Made by a program: the position numbers and the translations under genes. Below are positions 27,455-37,001 of a DNA stretch of 64,000 nt, piece by piece; within the stretch, counting starts at the first letter, position 1; each line of letters begins with the position of its first letter. Origin of the DNA: an uncultured Oscillospiraceae bacterium (GTDB lineage Bacteria > Bacillota > Clostridia > Oscillospirales > Oscillospiraceae). The DNA lies in NCBI GenBank assembly GCA_947625045.1, contig CANQMW010000010.1:1-64000 (forward strand). Direction: 5' to 3'. The notes under the pieces are model-generated. The model saw nothing but the letters and a program-made list of their open reading frames with translations. It searched no databases and was not told the DNA's origin.

Positions 27455-28135
27455 GTGAGCCTTATCTACTGCCTGGAGGACGACGAGGCCGTCCGGGGCC
27501 TCATCCTCTACACATTGAACGGCGCGGGCTTTGAGGGGCAGGGCTTTGCCGACCCCGGTCCGTTCTGGGCCGCCATGGCGGAGCGGACGCCCCGGCTCAT
27601 CCTGCTGGACATCATGCTCCCCGGGGAGGACGGCATGCAGGTGCTGGCAAAGCTGCGCCGAAAACCCGCCTGGGCGGCCGTCCCCGTCATCATGACCACC
27701 GCCAAGGGCACGGAGTACGACAAGGTGGCGGGCCTGGACCTGGGGGCGGACGATTATCTCGTCAAGCCCTTCGGCATGATGGAGATGCTCTCCCGCATCA
27801 AGGCGGTCCTCCGCCGGGCGGCGGACCGGGGGGAGACGGATGTTTTGCGGATAGGGCCCCTCGTGCTCAACGACAGGGAGCACACCGTCACCGTGGACGG
27901 AGAGCGGGTGACGCTGACCCTGAAGGAATACGACCTTCTGCGCCTTCTCATGGCGGAACCGGGGCGGGTGTTCGACAGGGACGCTCTGCTGCGGGCCGTG
28001 TGGGACACGGACTATGCCGGAGAGACCCGGACCGTGGACGCCCATGTCCGCTCCCTGCGGGCCAAGCTGGGCCCCGCCGGGGACTGTATCGGTACGGTAC
28101 GGGGCGTGGGCTACCGGCTGGAGGAAAAGCCATGA
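27455..28135 (+). CDS. OmpR/PhoB-family response regulator
   Basis: The 226-residue regulator has a receiver domain with acidic pocket LEDD and phospho-acceptor Asp in LILLDIMLP. The MTTAKG and VKPF motifs complete it. A winged-helix DNA-binding domain follows ([39 protein letters not shown]). The GTG at 27455 is chosen because GGGAGGG lies about 7 bp upstream and the conserved [11 protein letters not shown] begins there. It overlaps the sensor kinase gene by 4 bp (ATGA). The pair resembles PhoB-PhoR; the stimulus is not visible from context. Confidence 0.92.
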   Translation: MSLIYCLEDDEAVRGLILYTLNGAGFEGQGFADPGPFWAAMAERTPRLILLDIMLPGEDGMQVLAKLRRKPAWAAVPVIMTTAKGTEYDKVAGLDLGADDYLVKPFGMMEMLSRIKAVLRRAADRGETDVLRIGPLVLNDREHTVTVDGERVTLTLKEYDLLRLLMAEPGRVFDRDALLRAVWDTDYAGETRTVDAHVRSLRAKLGPAGDCIGTVRGVGYRLEEKP

Positions 28136-29484
28136 CGAAGAGGATATTCCACAGCCTGTGCTTTATGGCCATCGCGGTGTTTCTGGCCTCGGTGGCGCTG
28201 ATCATGGGGGTATTATATGGCTACTTCTCCCGCATCCAGCAGACCCAGCTTCGCATGCAGACCCAGCTGGCCGCCCAGGGGGTGGAGAAGAGCGGGCGTG
28301 ACTATTTCTCCGGCCTGCCTGTCAAGGACTACCGCATCACCTGGATCGGCGCGGACGGGAAGGTCTTATACGACACCGCCGTGGACGCCGCCGCCATGAC
28401 GGACCACCAGGAGCGGACGGAGGTGCGCCAGGCGCTGGAGAGCGGCTTCGGTCAGGACCAGCGCCTCAGCGCCACGCTGACGGAGCGGATGCTCTACGCC
28501 GCCCAGCGGCTGTCGGATGGGACGGTGCTGCGCCTGGCCATCGCCCAAAGCTCCATCCTCACCATGCTTTTAGGCGTGGGCCAGGGGGTGGCGGCGGTCA
28601 TCCTGCTGGCGCTGGCGCTGTCCGTATTCCTGGCCCGGCGGCTCTCCCAAAAGATCGTGGCGCCCCTCAACCAGGTGGATCTGGACCGGCCCATGGAAAA
28701 CCGAGGGTATGAGGAGCTGACGCCCCTTCTCCGGCGGCTGGACGCCCAGCAGCGGCAGCTGAAGATCCAGAGCGCCCAGCTGGAGCTGGACGCGGCGGAG
28801 CGGGCGGAGGCGGAGGCCCTGCGCCGTCAGTTCACCGCCAACGTCTCCCATGAGCTGAAGACCCCCCTGCACGTCATCTCCGGCTATGCCGAGCTCATGC
28901 AGAATGGCATGGTGAAGCCTGAGGACGTGGGGCCCTTCGCCGGGAAGATATACGACGAGGCCCGGCTCATGGGCAAGCTGGTGGAGGACGTGATCAGCCT
29001 GTCCCATCTGGACGAGGGGGCGGGGGACATGCCCTTCGAGCCGGTGGATCTGGCCGATGTGGCCGCCTCCGCCGTGGAGAGCCTGCGCACTGAGGCGGAG
29101 CGGGCGGGGGTGGAGATGGCCTTCACCGGCGAGGCGGCCCCCATGGAGGGTATCCCCACACTTTTGCACTCCATCGTGTTCAACCTGTGCGAGAACGGGA
29201 TAAAGTATGACCATCCCGGCGGCCACGTGGCCGTGTCGGTGGAGAAGACGCCCGCGGGCGCGGTGCTCACGGTCCGGGACGACGGCGCCGGTATCCCCCC
29301 GGAGCAGCAGGAGCACGTGTTCGAGCGCTTCTACCGGGGAGACAGCAGCCGGTCCAAAGACGTGCCCGGCACGGGGCTGGGCCTTTCCATCGTCAAGCAC
29401 GCGGCGGCGGTCCATGGGGGGAGGATAGACCTCAAAAGCGCACCCGGTCATGGCACGGAGATCGCGGTCACGTTCCCCGGGTGA
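28132..29484 (+). CDS. Sensor histidine kinase, PhoR-like
   Basis: The 450-residue membrane kinase has an N-terminal transmembrane helix (about 10-30), an extracytoplasmic segment (about 30-140), a second helix (about 140-165), then a HisKA domain with the phospho-His in [16 protein letters not shown]. The HATPase domain follows (N-box [16 protein letters not shown]1 [10 protein letters not shown]2 [16 protein letters not shown]). ATGA overlap with the response regulator gene indicates coupled translation. It phosphorylates the adjacent regulator. Confidence 0.93.
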   Translation: MTKRIFHSLCFMAIAVFLASVALIMGVLYGYFSRIQQTQLRMQTQLAAQGVEKSGRDYFSGLPVKDYRITWIGADGKVLYDTAVDAAAMTDHQERTEVRQALESGFGQDQRLSATLTERMLYAAQRLSDGTVLRLAIAQSSILTMLLGVGQGVAAVILLALALSVFLARRLSQKIVAPLNQVDLDRPMENRGYEELTPLLRRLDAQQRQLKIQSAQLELDAAERAEAEALRRQFTANVSHELKTPLHVISGYAELMQNGMVKPEDVGPFAGKIYDEARLMGKLVEDVISLSHLDEGAGDMPFEPVDLADVAASAVESLRTEAERAGVEMAFTGEAAPMEGIPTLLHSIVFNLCENGIKYDHPGGHVAVSVEKTPAGAVLTVRDDGAGIPPEQQEHVFERFYRGDSSRSKDVPGTGLGLSIVKHAAAVHGGRIDLKSAPGHGTEIAVTFPG

Positions 29485-29500
29485 CAGGCCGGATTTCATC

Positions 29501-29529
29501 TTTACAAACGGATAAGGCCATGGTATAAT
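29501..29529 (+). promoter_or_regulatory. Promoter of alanine dehydrogenase
   Basis: TTTACA (29501-29506) and TATAAT (29524-29529) are spaced by 17 bp. Confidence 0.75.
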
Positions 29530-29627
29530 TTAGTAAAAGTACACAAAATTATATCAAAAAGTCGATGGATGCTGTTGCAAAATGCAGATATCCTTAGACA
29601 AAAAACACCAAACAGGAGGGTCTTATC

Positions 29628-30749
29628 ATGATCGTTGGACTGCCGAAGGAGATAAAAAACAACGAGTTCCGCGTGGGGCTGACCCCCGACGCCGTGGGGG
29701 AGTATGTGCACGCGGGCAATACCGTGTACGTGGAAAAGGGCGCGGGCCTCGGCGCCGGTTTTGAGGACAGTGAATACGAGGCCGCGGGCGGGAAGCTGCT
29801 GGACAGGGCGGAGGACATCTGGGCCAAAGCGGATATGATCGTGAAGGTGAAGGAGCCCCTGGAGAGCGAGTACAAATACTTCCGGGAGGGGCTCATCATC
29901 TACACCTACTTCCACCTGGCCGCGGACAAGGCGCTTACCGAGGCGCTCTTGAAGAGCAGGACCACGGCTATGGCCTACGAGACCATCCTGGGCCCCGGCG
30001 GGAAGGGGCTGCCCTGCCTCTACTGCATGAGCGAGATCGCCGGGCGCATGGCGGTGCTGGAGGGGGCCAAGTACCTGGAAAAGACCTACGGCGGCCGGGG
30101 CGTCATGCTGGGGGCCGTGCCCGGGTGCGACAAGGCGGACGTGGTCATCATCGGCGCCGGCAACGCGGGCATCAACGCCTGCCGCATGGCGGTGGGCCTG
30201 GGCGCCCGGGTCACGGTGCTGGACATCAACCACCAGCGCCTGGCCTATCTGGACGAGGTGTTCGGTACCCAGATCACCACCCTCTATTCCAGCCGGGCCA
30301 ATCTTTTGAAGGCCCTGCAGAAGGCGGACCTGGTCATCGGCTGCGTCATGCTGGCCCCCGGCCGGGAGTGCGAGAAGCTGGTGCACCGGGAAGACCTGAA
30401 GCTCATGAAAAAGGGCGCGGTGCTGGTGGACATCGTCATCGACCAGGGCGGCTGCTTTGAGACGAGCCGGCCAACCACCCACGCGGACCCCGTCTACGAG
30501 GTGGACGGCATCCTCCACTACTGCGTGGCCAACATCCCCGGCAGCGTGCCCCGCACCTCCACCGAGGCGCTGGTGAACTCCACCCTGGCCCATGGGGTGC
30601 AGATGACGCGCTTGGGCCTGGAGAAGGCGTGCCTTACAGACCCCTGCCTCATGAGCGGGCTCAATACCTACAAGGGAAAGCTCACCTTCCAGGCCGTGGC
30701 CGAGGCGTTGGATATCCCCTACGCGGACCCGGCGGCGCTGATGAAGTAA
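29628..30749 (+). CDS. ald: Alanine dehydrogenase
   Basis: This 373-residue NAD-dependent enzyme interconverts L-alanine and pyruvate plus ammonia. It matches the family in length and motifs: MIVGLPKEIKNNEFRVGLTP at the N terminus, with the catalytic Lys in IVKVKEP, THE-like substrate stretch YTYFHLAADK and NAD-binding VVIIGAGNAGINACRMAVGLG. The C-terminal SVPRTSTEALVNSTL completes it. CAGGAGGG precedes the ATG. A strong terminator follows. Alanine use is consistent with the nearby AGCS symporter; in sporulating species alanine metabolism also feeds germination. Confidence 0.95.
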   Translation: MIVGLPKEIKNNEFRVGLTPDAVGEYVHAGNTVYVEKGAGLGAGFEDSEYEAAGGKLLDRAEDIWAKADMIVKVKEPLESEYKYFREGLIIYTYFHLAADKALTEALLKSRTTAMAYETILGPGGKGLPCLYCMSEIAGRMAVLEGAKYLEKTYGGRGVMLGAVPGCDKADVVIIGAGNAGINACRMAVGLGARVTVLDINHQRLAYLDEVFGTQITTLYSSRANLLKALQKADLVIGCVMLAPGRECEKLVHREDLKLMKKGAVLVDIVIDQGGCFETSRPTTHADPVYEVDGILHYCVANIPGSVPRTSTEALVNSTLAHGVQMTRLGLEKACLTDPCLMSGLNTYKGKLTFQAVAEALDIPYADPAALMK

Positions 30750-30762
30750 GCGGCAGTATGGG

Positions 30763-30797
30763 GCGGGGAGGCGCTTTTCGCGCCTCCCCGCTTGTTG
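30763..30797 (+). terminator. Terminator of ald
   Basis: GCGGGGAGGCGC and GCGCCTCCCCGC flank a TTTTC loop, followed by TTGTT. Confidence 0.85.
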
Positions 30798-30812
30798 CGG
30801 GCAAATAGGGGG

Positions 30813-30841
30813 GTGACGGGCCCGCTTGGATGTGCTATAAT
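30813..30841 (+). promoter_or_regulatory. Promoter of the double-glycine leader peptide gene
   Basis: GTGACG (30813-30818), 17 bp, then a perfect TATAAT (30836-30841). The leader to the ATG is about 90 nt and AT-rich. Confidence 0.5.
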
Positions 30842-30938
30842 AAAAAAGCAGGAAAAAAACAAAAAATTTTTCACATCCATTAGCCCTTTTCCCTCGCTGG
30901 GCCGTATAAAGAGACAGAAACCAAAAGGAGGAACGAAC

Positions 30939-31157
30939 ATGTCCGACAAGGAGAATAAAAAGACCCATCAGGAGCTGACCGATGAGGCTCTGGACGCCGT
31001 GTCCGGGGGGCTTTACGGGAACGACGAGGAGGTCATCTGCGCCGGTTGCCACAGGCCTGTAAAGAAGCTGCAGGCCGCGGTCATCAACGGCCTTTACTAC
31101 TGCTCCACCTGCGCCAACGATCCCACGGGCGCCAGTACTGTGGTGATCAGCAACTGA
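30939..31157 (+). CDS. Small peptide with double-glycine leader and CxxC pairs
   Basis: The 72-residue product starts with a leader ending ELTDEALDAVSGG (GG at 23-24). This is the classic double-glycine type cleaved by C39-peptidase exporters in bacteriocin and RiPP systems. The remaining 48 residues contain CAGC and CSTC pairs 18 residues apart, as in a small zinc ribbon. AAAAGGAGG precedes the ATG. It has its own promoter and terminator. No peptidase, exporter or modifying enzyme is adjacent, so it may be a RiPP precursor served in trans, or a protein that only resembles one. Confidence 0.7.
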   Translation: MSDKENKKTHQELTDEALDAVSGGLYGNDEEVICAGCHRPVKKLQAAVINGLYYCSTCANDPTGASTVVISN

Positions 31158-31168
31158 GGCCGGAAAGT

Positions 31169-31211
31169 AAAGAACCGGGGCGCGTGCTCATGGCACGCGC
31201 CCCGGTTCTTT
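31169..31211. terminator. Long bidirectional terminator
   Basis: A perfect 19-bp stem (AAAGAACCGGGGCGCGTGC and its complement) with a short loop lies between the peptide gene and the convergent cardiolipin synthase gene. Confidence 0.85.
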
Positions 31212-31216
31212 ATCTC

Positions 31217-32734
31217 TCAGCACAGCGGCGCGAAGATGCGAAGCACTCCGTCTGTGAGCCAGTGCCAGAAGCCATGGTCTATATTGTCCAGCGTCCTCTC
31301 CCGGCACTTTTCCAGCGTGGCCAGATAGTCAGCCTTCAGGTCCTTAAGGAGGGAGGCCTTATAGAACAGGGAGTTGTTCTCAAAGTGGAGAAACAGGCTC
31401 CGGTAGTCCAGGTTCACCGTGCCCACCGTGCACATGGCGTCGTCCACGATGCTTGCCTTGGCGTGGACGAAGCCGGGCGTGTACTCGTATATCTTCACCC
31501 CCGCCTCCAGGAGCACGGGATAGAAGCTCCGGCCCATGCGGTAGACCAGCTTCTTGTCCGGGATGCCGGGCATGATGATGCGCACGTCCACCCCTCGCCT
31601 TGCCGCCCGGACCAGGGCCCCCAGCAGGGCGTCCCCGGGCATGAGATAGGGGGTGTAGAACCAGGCGTAGTTTTTGGCCTGGCTGAGGAGGTCTATAAAG
31701 AGCTCGTTGGATACGGCGTAGTTCTTGAGGGGCGAGTCATAGTAGCTCAGCACCAGGCCGTCATGGGCCGCGCCCGGGCCTGGGACGGGCGGCGGGGCGA
31801 GGAAGCCGTCGGGGATAGGGTCGTCGTGGGCGAAGGCGTTCCAGAAGGCGGCGAACATGCGGGTATAATTGCCCACGGCCTCGCCGGTGAGTTTGAAGCC
31901 GATGTCCTTCCAGTGGCCGAAGCGCTCGATGTGGTTGATGTACTCATCCGCCAGGTTCACGCCGCCGGAGAAGGCCACCTTCCCGTCGATGATGAGCATC
32001 TTCCGGTGGTCCCGGCAGTTGAGGGTGCCCTTGATGAACAGCAGGGGGTTGAAGGGGGCCACCCGGATGCCCTTTTTCGCCAGAGAACCGGCATTCTTCC
32101 AGGAGTAGGTGCCGATGCTGCCCAGGTCGTCGTAGAGCACCCGCACGTCCACGCCCTGGGCGGCCTTTTTGGCCATGATGTCCACCATGGAGTCCCACAT
32201 GAGGCCGTCCTCCAGGATGAAGTACTCCACGAAGATGAACTTCTCCGCCTTTTCCAGCTCTTCCAGCATCACGGGGAACATGTCGTCGCCCAGAGGGTAA
32301 TAGACGGCGGAGCGGTTCACATGCAGGGGAAAGCCGGCGGCGTCCTGCACGGTGCGGAAGGTCTGGGCCGCCCGGGCGTCGTCCCCGGCCAGGGCCTCAT
32401 AGAGGGGTGCCGTGTCGTCCGGCCATGCCGGCAGGGGCTTTGCCTCCGCCAGCTTTTTCTGCAGGGGCTTTGTGGTGCGCTTGTTGCCGAAGAGAAGATA
32501 CAGCAGCGCCCCCGCCAGGGGGAAGGTCAGAACCAGCAGCAGCCATATGATCTTATAGGTGCCCTCGTCCTGCTTGGTTATGATATAGAGGACCAGCAGA
32601 AAGGCCAGGATGGACAGCGCGAAGCTGATGACCCCCGCCCAGGGCTTGAGCCAGGAAAACAGCACCGCCAGCCATACCGCCTGCAGCAGCACGGCGGGGA
32701 GGATGGTGAGCACGCGCCGAAGGATCTTGTTCAT
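31217..32734 (-). CDS. cls: Cardiolipin synthase (phospholipase D family)
   Basis: The product, about 505 residues, condenses phosphatidylglycerol to cardiolipin at the membrane. Two N-terminal transmembrane helices (about 8-60) precede two PLD domains with HKD motifs: DHRKMLIIDGKVAFSGG and FVHAKASIVDDAMCTVGTVN. The ATG at 32734 follows GCAGGAGGCGAT and starts the hydrophobic N terminus; the frame extends upstream without support. It is followed by a strong terminator and is monocistronic. Confidence 0.92.
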   Translation of the reverse strand: MNKILRRVLTILPAVLLQAVWLAVLFSWLKPWAGVISFALSILAFLLVLYIITKQDEGTYKIIWLLLVLTFPLAGALLYLLFGNKRTTKPLQKKLAEAKPLPAWPDDTAPLYEALAGDDARAAQTFRTVQDAAGFPLHVNRSAVYYPLGDDMFPVMLEELEKAEKFIFVEYFILEDGLMWDSMVDIMAKKAAQGVDVRVLYDDLGSIGTYSWKNAGSLAKKGIRVAPFNPLLFIKGTLNCRDHRKMLIIDGKVAFSGGVNLADEYINHIERFGHWKDIGFKLTGEAVGNYTRMFAAFWNAFAHDDPIPDGFLAPPPVPGPGAAHDGLVLSYYDSPLKNYAVSNELFIDLLSQAKNYAWFYTPYLMPGDALLGALVRAARRGVDVRIIMPGIPDKKLVYRMGRSFYPVLLEAGVKIYEYTPGFVHAKASIVDDAMCTVGTVNLDYRSLFLHFENNSLFYKASLLKDLKADYLATLEKCRERTLDNIDHGFWHWLTDGVLRIFAPLC

Positions 32735-32872
32735 GGTATCGCCTCCTGCGCCTATTTTACTCCCTTGTCCCGGATCTAGCAAGGCCCGGACAGGGAGAAA
32801 CGCGGCAAGCCTTGCGCTTGGCGGGCGGCGGTGATACAATAGGGGCCGCGCGTATGCGGGGAGGTGTCAGCC

Positions 32873-34246
32873 ATGGAGAAAGTGAAGACCGGCCGGGAGG
32901 AGATGTTTGAGACCATGCCCGTGCCCCGGGCGGTGTGGACCATGGTGCTGCCCGCGGTCATCAGCCAGCTCATCGTGCTCATCTACAACATGGCCGACAC
33001 CTTCTTCATCGGCCGCACCAACGACCCCTGCATGGTGGCGGGGGCGTCCCTCATCCTGCCCCTTTTCAATATCACGGTGGCGCTGGCGGGCCTCGCCGGC
33101 GTGGGGGGCGGGGCGCTCATCTCCCGGCTTTTGGGCCGGCAGCAGCCGGAAGAGGCAAGGCGGGTCTACAGCTTCTGCGTGTGGCTCACCCTGGCCGTGT
33201 CGGCGGCGTTCTCTTTGAGCACCCTCGCCTTCATGCGCCCGCTGATGGGCCTTCTGGGGGCGGGGGAGGATACCTATGCTTTTGCCAGCGGCTACGCCTT
33301 TTTCGTCATCGTCTGCGGCGGGGTGCCCACCGTATTGTCCAACACCCTGGCCACCCTCATCCGGAGCATCGGCGAGTCCGGGAAGGCGGGCTTCGGCATC
33401 ACCATGGGGGGCCTCGTGAACATCGCGCTGGATCCCCTTTTCATGTTCGTGCTGCTGCCCCGGGGCCATGAGATCATGGGGGCGGGCGCGGCCACGTGCC
33501 TTTCCAACTGCATCGCCTGTGGGTATTTCATCATCGTGATAAAAAGGATGAAGGACAGCAGGGTCCTGCGGCTGGGAAAGCCCACGGCGTTGCCCTCCAA
33601 AGAGAGCCTCAAGTCCGTGTTTGCCGTGGGGCTGCCGTCCTCCATCACGTCGCTTCTATTCGACCTTGACTACATTGTCATCGACCGGCTCATGTCCGCC
33701 TACAGCGACGTGGCCCTGGCGGCGGTGGGCATCGTGCTGAAGGTGGAGCGGCTGCCGCTCAACACTGGCGTGGGCATATGCCTTGGCATGACGCCCATCG
33801 TGGCCTATAACTTTTCCGCGGGAAACTATGAGCGCATGAACGCCGTCAAACGCTATTCCCTGAAGATAGGCCTCATATGCGCGGCGGTGAGCATAGTGCT
33901 CTATGAGCTCTTCGCCGGGCAGATCATGCGCGTCTTCATCCGGGACGCCCAGACCGTGGCCCTGGGCACGGGGTTTCTCCGGGCGCGGATACTGGCCACG
34001 CCGCTGATGTTTTTGAGCTTTTTCCATGTGCACCTGTTCAACGGCTTCGGCGAGGGGGGACACGCCCTCTTCCTGGGCGTGGTGCGCTGGGTGGGGCTCA
34101 ATATCCCCATGCTGTTTCTGCTCAACTGGCTCTTCGGCATAAACGGCATCGTCTGGGCCCAGGCCACGGCGGACGGGCTCAACGTGCTGCTGTGCTTCGC
34201 TGTCTATCACAGGTATGCCAGGAAGGCATTTCCCAAGGAGGAGTAG
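32873..34246 (+). CDS. MATE-family multidrug/cation exporter
   Basis: The 457-residue membrane protein has 12 predicted helices. The N-terminal half carries VPRAVWTMVLPAVISQLIVL, YNMADTFFIG and GGALISRLLGRQQPEEA, typical of the DinF/NorM-related MATE branch found in clostridia. It exports cationic compounds using Na+ or H+ gradients. GGGGAGGTG precedes the ATG at 32873. The small gene at 34250 follows after 3 bp. Another MATE gene lies at 58516-59967. Confidence 0.9.
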   Translation: MEKVKTGREEMFETMPVPRAVWTMVLPAVISQLIVLIYNMADTFFIGRTNDPCMVAGASLILPLFNITVALAGLAGVGGGALISRLLGRQQPEEARRVYSFCVWLTLAVSAAFSLSTLAFMRPLMGLLGAGEDTYAFASGYAFFVIVCGGVPTVLSNTLATLIRSIGESGKAGFGITMGGLVNIALDPLFMFVLLPRGHEIMGAGAATCLSNCIACGYFIIVIKRMKDSRVLRLGKPTALPSKESLKSVFAVGLPSSITSLLFDLDYIVIDRLMSAYSDVALAAVGIVLKVERLPLNTGVGICLGMTPIVAYNFSAGNYERMNAVKRYSLKIGLICAAVSIVLYELFAGQIMRVFIRDAQTVALGTGFLRARILATPLMFLSFFHVHLFNGFGEGGHALFLGVVRWVGLNIPMLFLLNWLFGINGIVWAQATADGLNVLLCFAVYHRYARKAFPKEE

Positions 34247-34249
34247 GCT

Positions 34250-34462
34250 ATGTTCGGAAGGAAGAAGGGGCCTAAGTACGACAGGACCGGCAAGGAGCCG
34301 ATTATCCGCGCCAGCATATGCACCGGCGAGAAGGCGGCTGGGTACCGGGAGACCGCCACGGGCCGCTTTGTGGAGGTCATGCTGATCCGCTCCGACGCCG
34401 ACCTGGAACGATTTTTGCGGGACTACGGCTTCGACAAGAGCGAGATCAAATATGAGTGGTGA
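34250..34462 (+). CDS. Conserved small protein of unknown function
   Basis: The 70-residue basic protein has a predicted alpha/beta pattern (KEPIIRASICTGEKAAGYRE, then a C-terminal helix DADLERFLRDYGF). AAGGAGG lies before its ATG, 3 bp after the MATE stop, so it is cotranscribed with the exporter. I do not recognise a named family. It may modulate the exporter or be unrelated. Confidence 0.65.
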   Translation: MFGRKKGPKYDRTGKEPIIRASICTGEKAAGYRETATGRFVEVMLIRSDADLERFLRDYGFDKSEIKYEW

Positions 34463-34467
34463 AGACA

Positions 34468-34493
34468 AGGGCCGGCGCATCAGCGCCGGCCCT
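34468..34493 (+). terminator. Terminator of the MATE operon
   Basis: AGGGCCGGCGC and GCGCCGGCCCT form an 11-bp stem with a 4-nt loop; the T tract is weak. Confidence 0.65.
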
Positions 34494-34657
34494 GACGCCA
34501 TCGGACCGCTCCGGGATGACCATGTCGGGACTTTCGTTGACGGACGTCAGGCGATGTGATAAAATAATTTAATTAATGTATGTCTTTCGTGTGTGACGTG
34601 CCGCAAAGGCAAGAGGGAAAAATATAAAATTTTGCCTTACGGGAAAGGGCATGAACG

Positions 34658-36940
34658 ATGAGAGGGAAAAAGACGGTCTCGCTCCTGTTGCTCCTGGGGC
34701 TTTTCTGCGGCGTTTTTTCCGGCTGCGGCGTAAAGCAGGCCAGCGTCCATCCGGTGGGCGTCGGTCCGGAGGTCCATCTGCAGCTGCGGGAATATGATCC
34801 GGAGGAGAGCATCGAAGAGGCAACGGAGAAGCTGGCCGAAACGGATAAAATGTGCGATCTGATCTCGGCCCCGAAAGTGTCTCAGCGAAAGATCTCGCTG
34901 GTATTTATGGGCATCGCCTATGACGCGGAAATGGAACAGCTCTGCAGGATGCTGAAGGAGCGCAGCATCCCGGCCGTCTTTCTCGTGGACGGGATGGCCG
35001 CCGCGGAGAGCAGCGACGCGGTGGAGTATTTGGTCCGCGAGGGCTTTGAGGTGGGCAACTTCACCCTGAAGGCGGACAAGGGCATGCAGGACCTGCCGGA
35101 GGAGGGGATCGCCGCGTCCTTTGCCCACGCGCAGACGATCCTGAAAGAGATCACGGGAAAAACGCCGGAGTATTGCTCCGCCAATGCCACGCAGTTCACC
35201 GATCAGGTCCTGCACGCGGCCTATTGTGCCGGGCTGAAGACGGCCGTGGAGCCGTCGAAATACCTGGCGGCGGTCAGCCTGCCCACATTCATCGCGGCCA
35301 TGGGGTTCGTGTCGGGGCTGAATTCGGGGGACGTCATCGCGGTCAAGCTGAACGAAGGGCTGGACGAGACGGAGTACGAGCCGGCTGAGGAGGACGAACG
35401 TCCGGCCGTGGACTTTGACGACGCGCTGCAGGAAGAGCCGCCGCAGGAAGAGAAAGAAGAGACAAAAACGGATATTCTCACTACCGTGCGGAACCTGCTG
35501 GACGCGCTGGAGACCAGCGAGATGGCGGTGGTGTCGCTGGACCGTCTGAGCCTGGACTTTGACGAGCTGGTTGCGGCGATGTTCACGGTCGATGACAACG
35601 CCTGGCGGGACGGCACCAAAGAGCATGCCCCGGTGGACGCCGATTGGTTCGACAAAGCGTTGTTTATCGGTGACGCGCAGATGGTGGCCTTTGAGGAATT
35701 TGTGAAGGATATCCCCCAGTCGGCCTCGTTCTGCGCATACAGCACGCTCACGCCCCGGCAGGTCGTGGACAATGCAGCTGTCCCGGACGCGAAGAGCGGC
35801 GAAGAGGGCATATTCGATGAGATCTGTTCCCAAAACCCCAGCAGGGTCTTCGTCCTGATGGGGCTGAACGATCTGTCCACATCGACCAACGACGAGCTGA
35901 TCGATTCCTATGAGGCGATGGTCAAGCTGCTCCGGGAGCAGTTCCCCGACGTGCAGATCATCCTCCAGGGAATACTGCCGGTGACGGAGGCCGCGGAAAA
36001 GGAACGGGTCATCATCTCCAACGGGCGGATCAAAAGGCTCAACGGGCGGATCGCGCAGCTGGCGGCGGAGAACGGCTGCCTCTATATCGACGCCAGCCCC
36101 ATGCTGACCAACCGGAACGGATATATGTTTTCCTTCCTGGCGCATAAGAACGGCGTTTGTCCCAATAAAGACGGCTGTAAGCGGTGGTTCGAGTATCTGC
36201 AGAGCCATGTGTTTTTGACGCCGGAGGAGGAAAAACTGCTGGAAGAGCCGCTTGTGAATGGCTCTGAAGCGACGAATACGCCCGCTGTCACGGCGACAGC
36301 CGCGCCCACGCCGACGAAAAAACCGGCCGCCACACCGGAGCCTGTGGAGAAGTTCGTCCCGCTGGTGCAGGAGCAGAGCGTTCCCGCTTCCTCCGATTAT
36401 TTTGCCAACGCCGGTTTTCTTGGCAACTCCGTGCTGTCCGGCTTGTGGTATTATAACAGCGGCCTGCTTCCCGCTGACGTCAGCCATTGGTTCTGGCAGG
36501 ACGGCCTTACGATCACGGCGGCACTGTCCTATGTTGATAAAATGAAGGATCAACAGTTTGACAAGATCTATATTGGGTTCGGCATGAATGAGCTCAATTA
36601 TGATCAGGACGCCGTGCGCGAGGCGTATGACTTCGTGATCGGCCAGCTCCGGGACGACCATCCCGGCGCAGTGATCTATCTTATGAGTGCGACGCCCGTG
36701 AGCAGGGAATGTGATGCGGAAGGGGAGTTCACGTACGACGGCGTCCTTGCCTTTAACGAGATGCTGAAGACGATCGCCGCGGAGCAGCAGGTCTGGTATT
36801 TGGATGCCTACTCTGCTTTGTGTGATTCAGAGGGATTCCTGCCCTCCGATGTGACGACGGACGGCGTCCACTTTAAACCGGTCCACTACCAGCTCTGGTT
36901 TGATTATCTGGCCTCGCACTATGTCCCGGATGAAGATTGA
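34658..36940 (+). CDS. Lipoprotein with deacetylase-like and two SGNH-like domains
   Basis: The 760-residue surface lipoprotein has a signal ending LFCGVFSGC with lipid-bearing Cys22. Residues about 60-270 resemble a NodB/polysaccharide deacetylase fold (ISLVFMGIAYD, VEYLVREGFEVGNFT) without the usual TFDDG. Residues about 330-515 form an SGNH-like hydrolase (FIGDAQMV, MGLNDLS). A Pro/Thr linker (about 535-560) leads to a second SGNH domain (FLGNSVLSGLW, GFGMNELNYD, DGVHFKPVHY with catalytic-type Asp-His). SGNH domains remove or transfer O-acyl groups on glycans. It faces the exopolysaccharide operon and probably trims that polymer (inference). Confidence 0.7.
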   Translation: MRGKKTVSLLLLLGLFCGVFSGCGVKQASVHPVGVGPEVHLQLREYDPEESIEEATEKLAETDKMCDLISAPKVSQRKISLVFMGIAYDAEMEQLCRMLKERSIPAVFLVDGMAAAESSDAVEYLVREGFEVGNFTLKADKGMQDLPEEGIAASFAHAQTILKEITGKTPEYCSANATQFTDQVLHAAYCAGLKTAVEPSKYLAAVSLPTFIAAMGFVSGLNSGDVIAVKLNEGLDETEYEPAEEDERPAVDFDDALQEEPPQEEKEETKTDILTTVRNLLDALETSEMAVVSLDRLSLDFDELVAAMFTVDDNAWRDGTKEHAPVDADWFDKALFIGDAQMVAFEEFVKDIPQSASFCAYSTLTPRQVVDNAAVPDAKSGEEGIFDEICSQNPSRVFVLMGLNDLSTSTNDELIDSYEAMVKLLREQFPDVQIILQGILPVTEAAEKERVIISNGRIKRLNGRIAQLAAENGCLYIDASPMLTNRNGYMFSFLAHKNGVCPNKDGCKRWFEYLQSHVFLTPEEEKLLEEPLVNGSEATNTPAVTATAAPTPTKKPAATPEPVEKFVPLVQEQSVPASSDYFANAGFLGNSVLSGLWYYNSGLLPADVSHWFWQDGLTITAALSYVDKMKDQQFDKIYIGFGMNELNYDQDAVREAYDFVIGQLRDDHPGAVIYLMSATPVSRECDAEGEFTYDGVLAFNEMLKTIAAEQQVWYLDAYSALCDSEGFLPSDVTTDGVHFKPVHYQLWFDYLASHYVPDED

Positions 36941-36954
36941 CAGATGACAGAAAA

Positions 36955-36993
36955 GCCCTCCTCATGTCAAAGGCATGAGGAGGGCGTCTTATT
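36955..36993. terminator. Terminator between the SGNH lipoprotein and GH18-like genes
   Basis: GCCCTCCTCATG and CATGAGGAGGGC flank a short loop, followed by TCTTATTTTTAT. It lies between convergent genes. Confidence 0.85.
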
Positions 36994-37001
36994 TTTATAT
37001 C

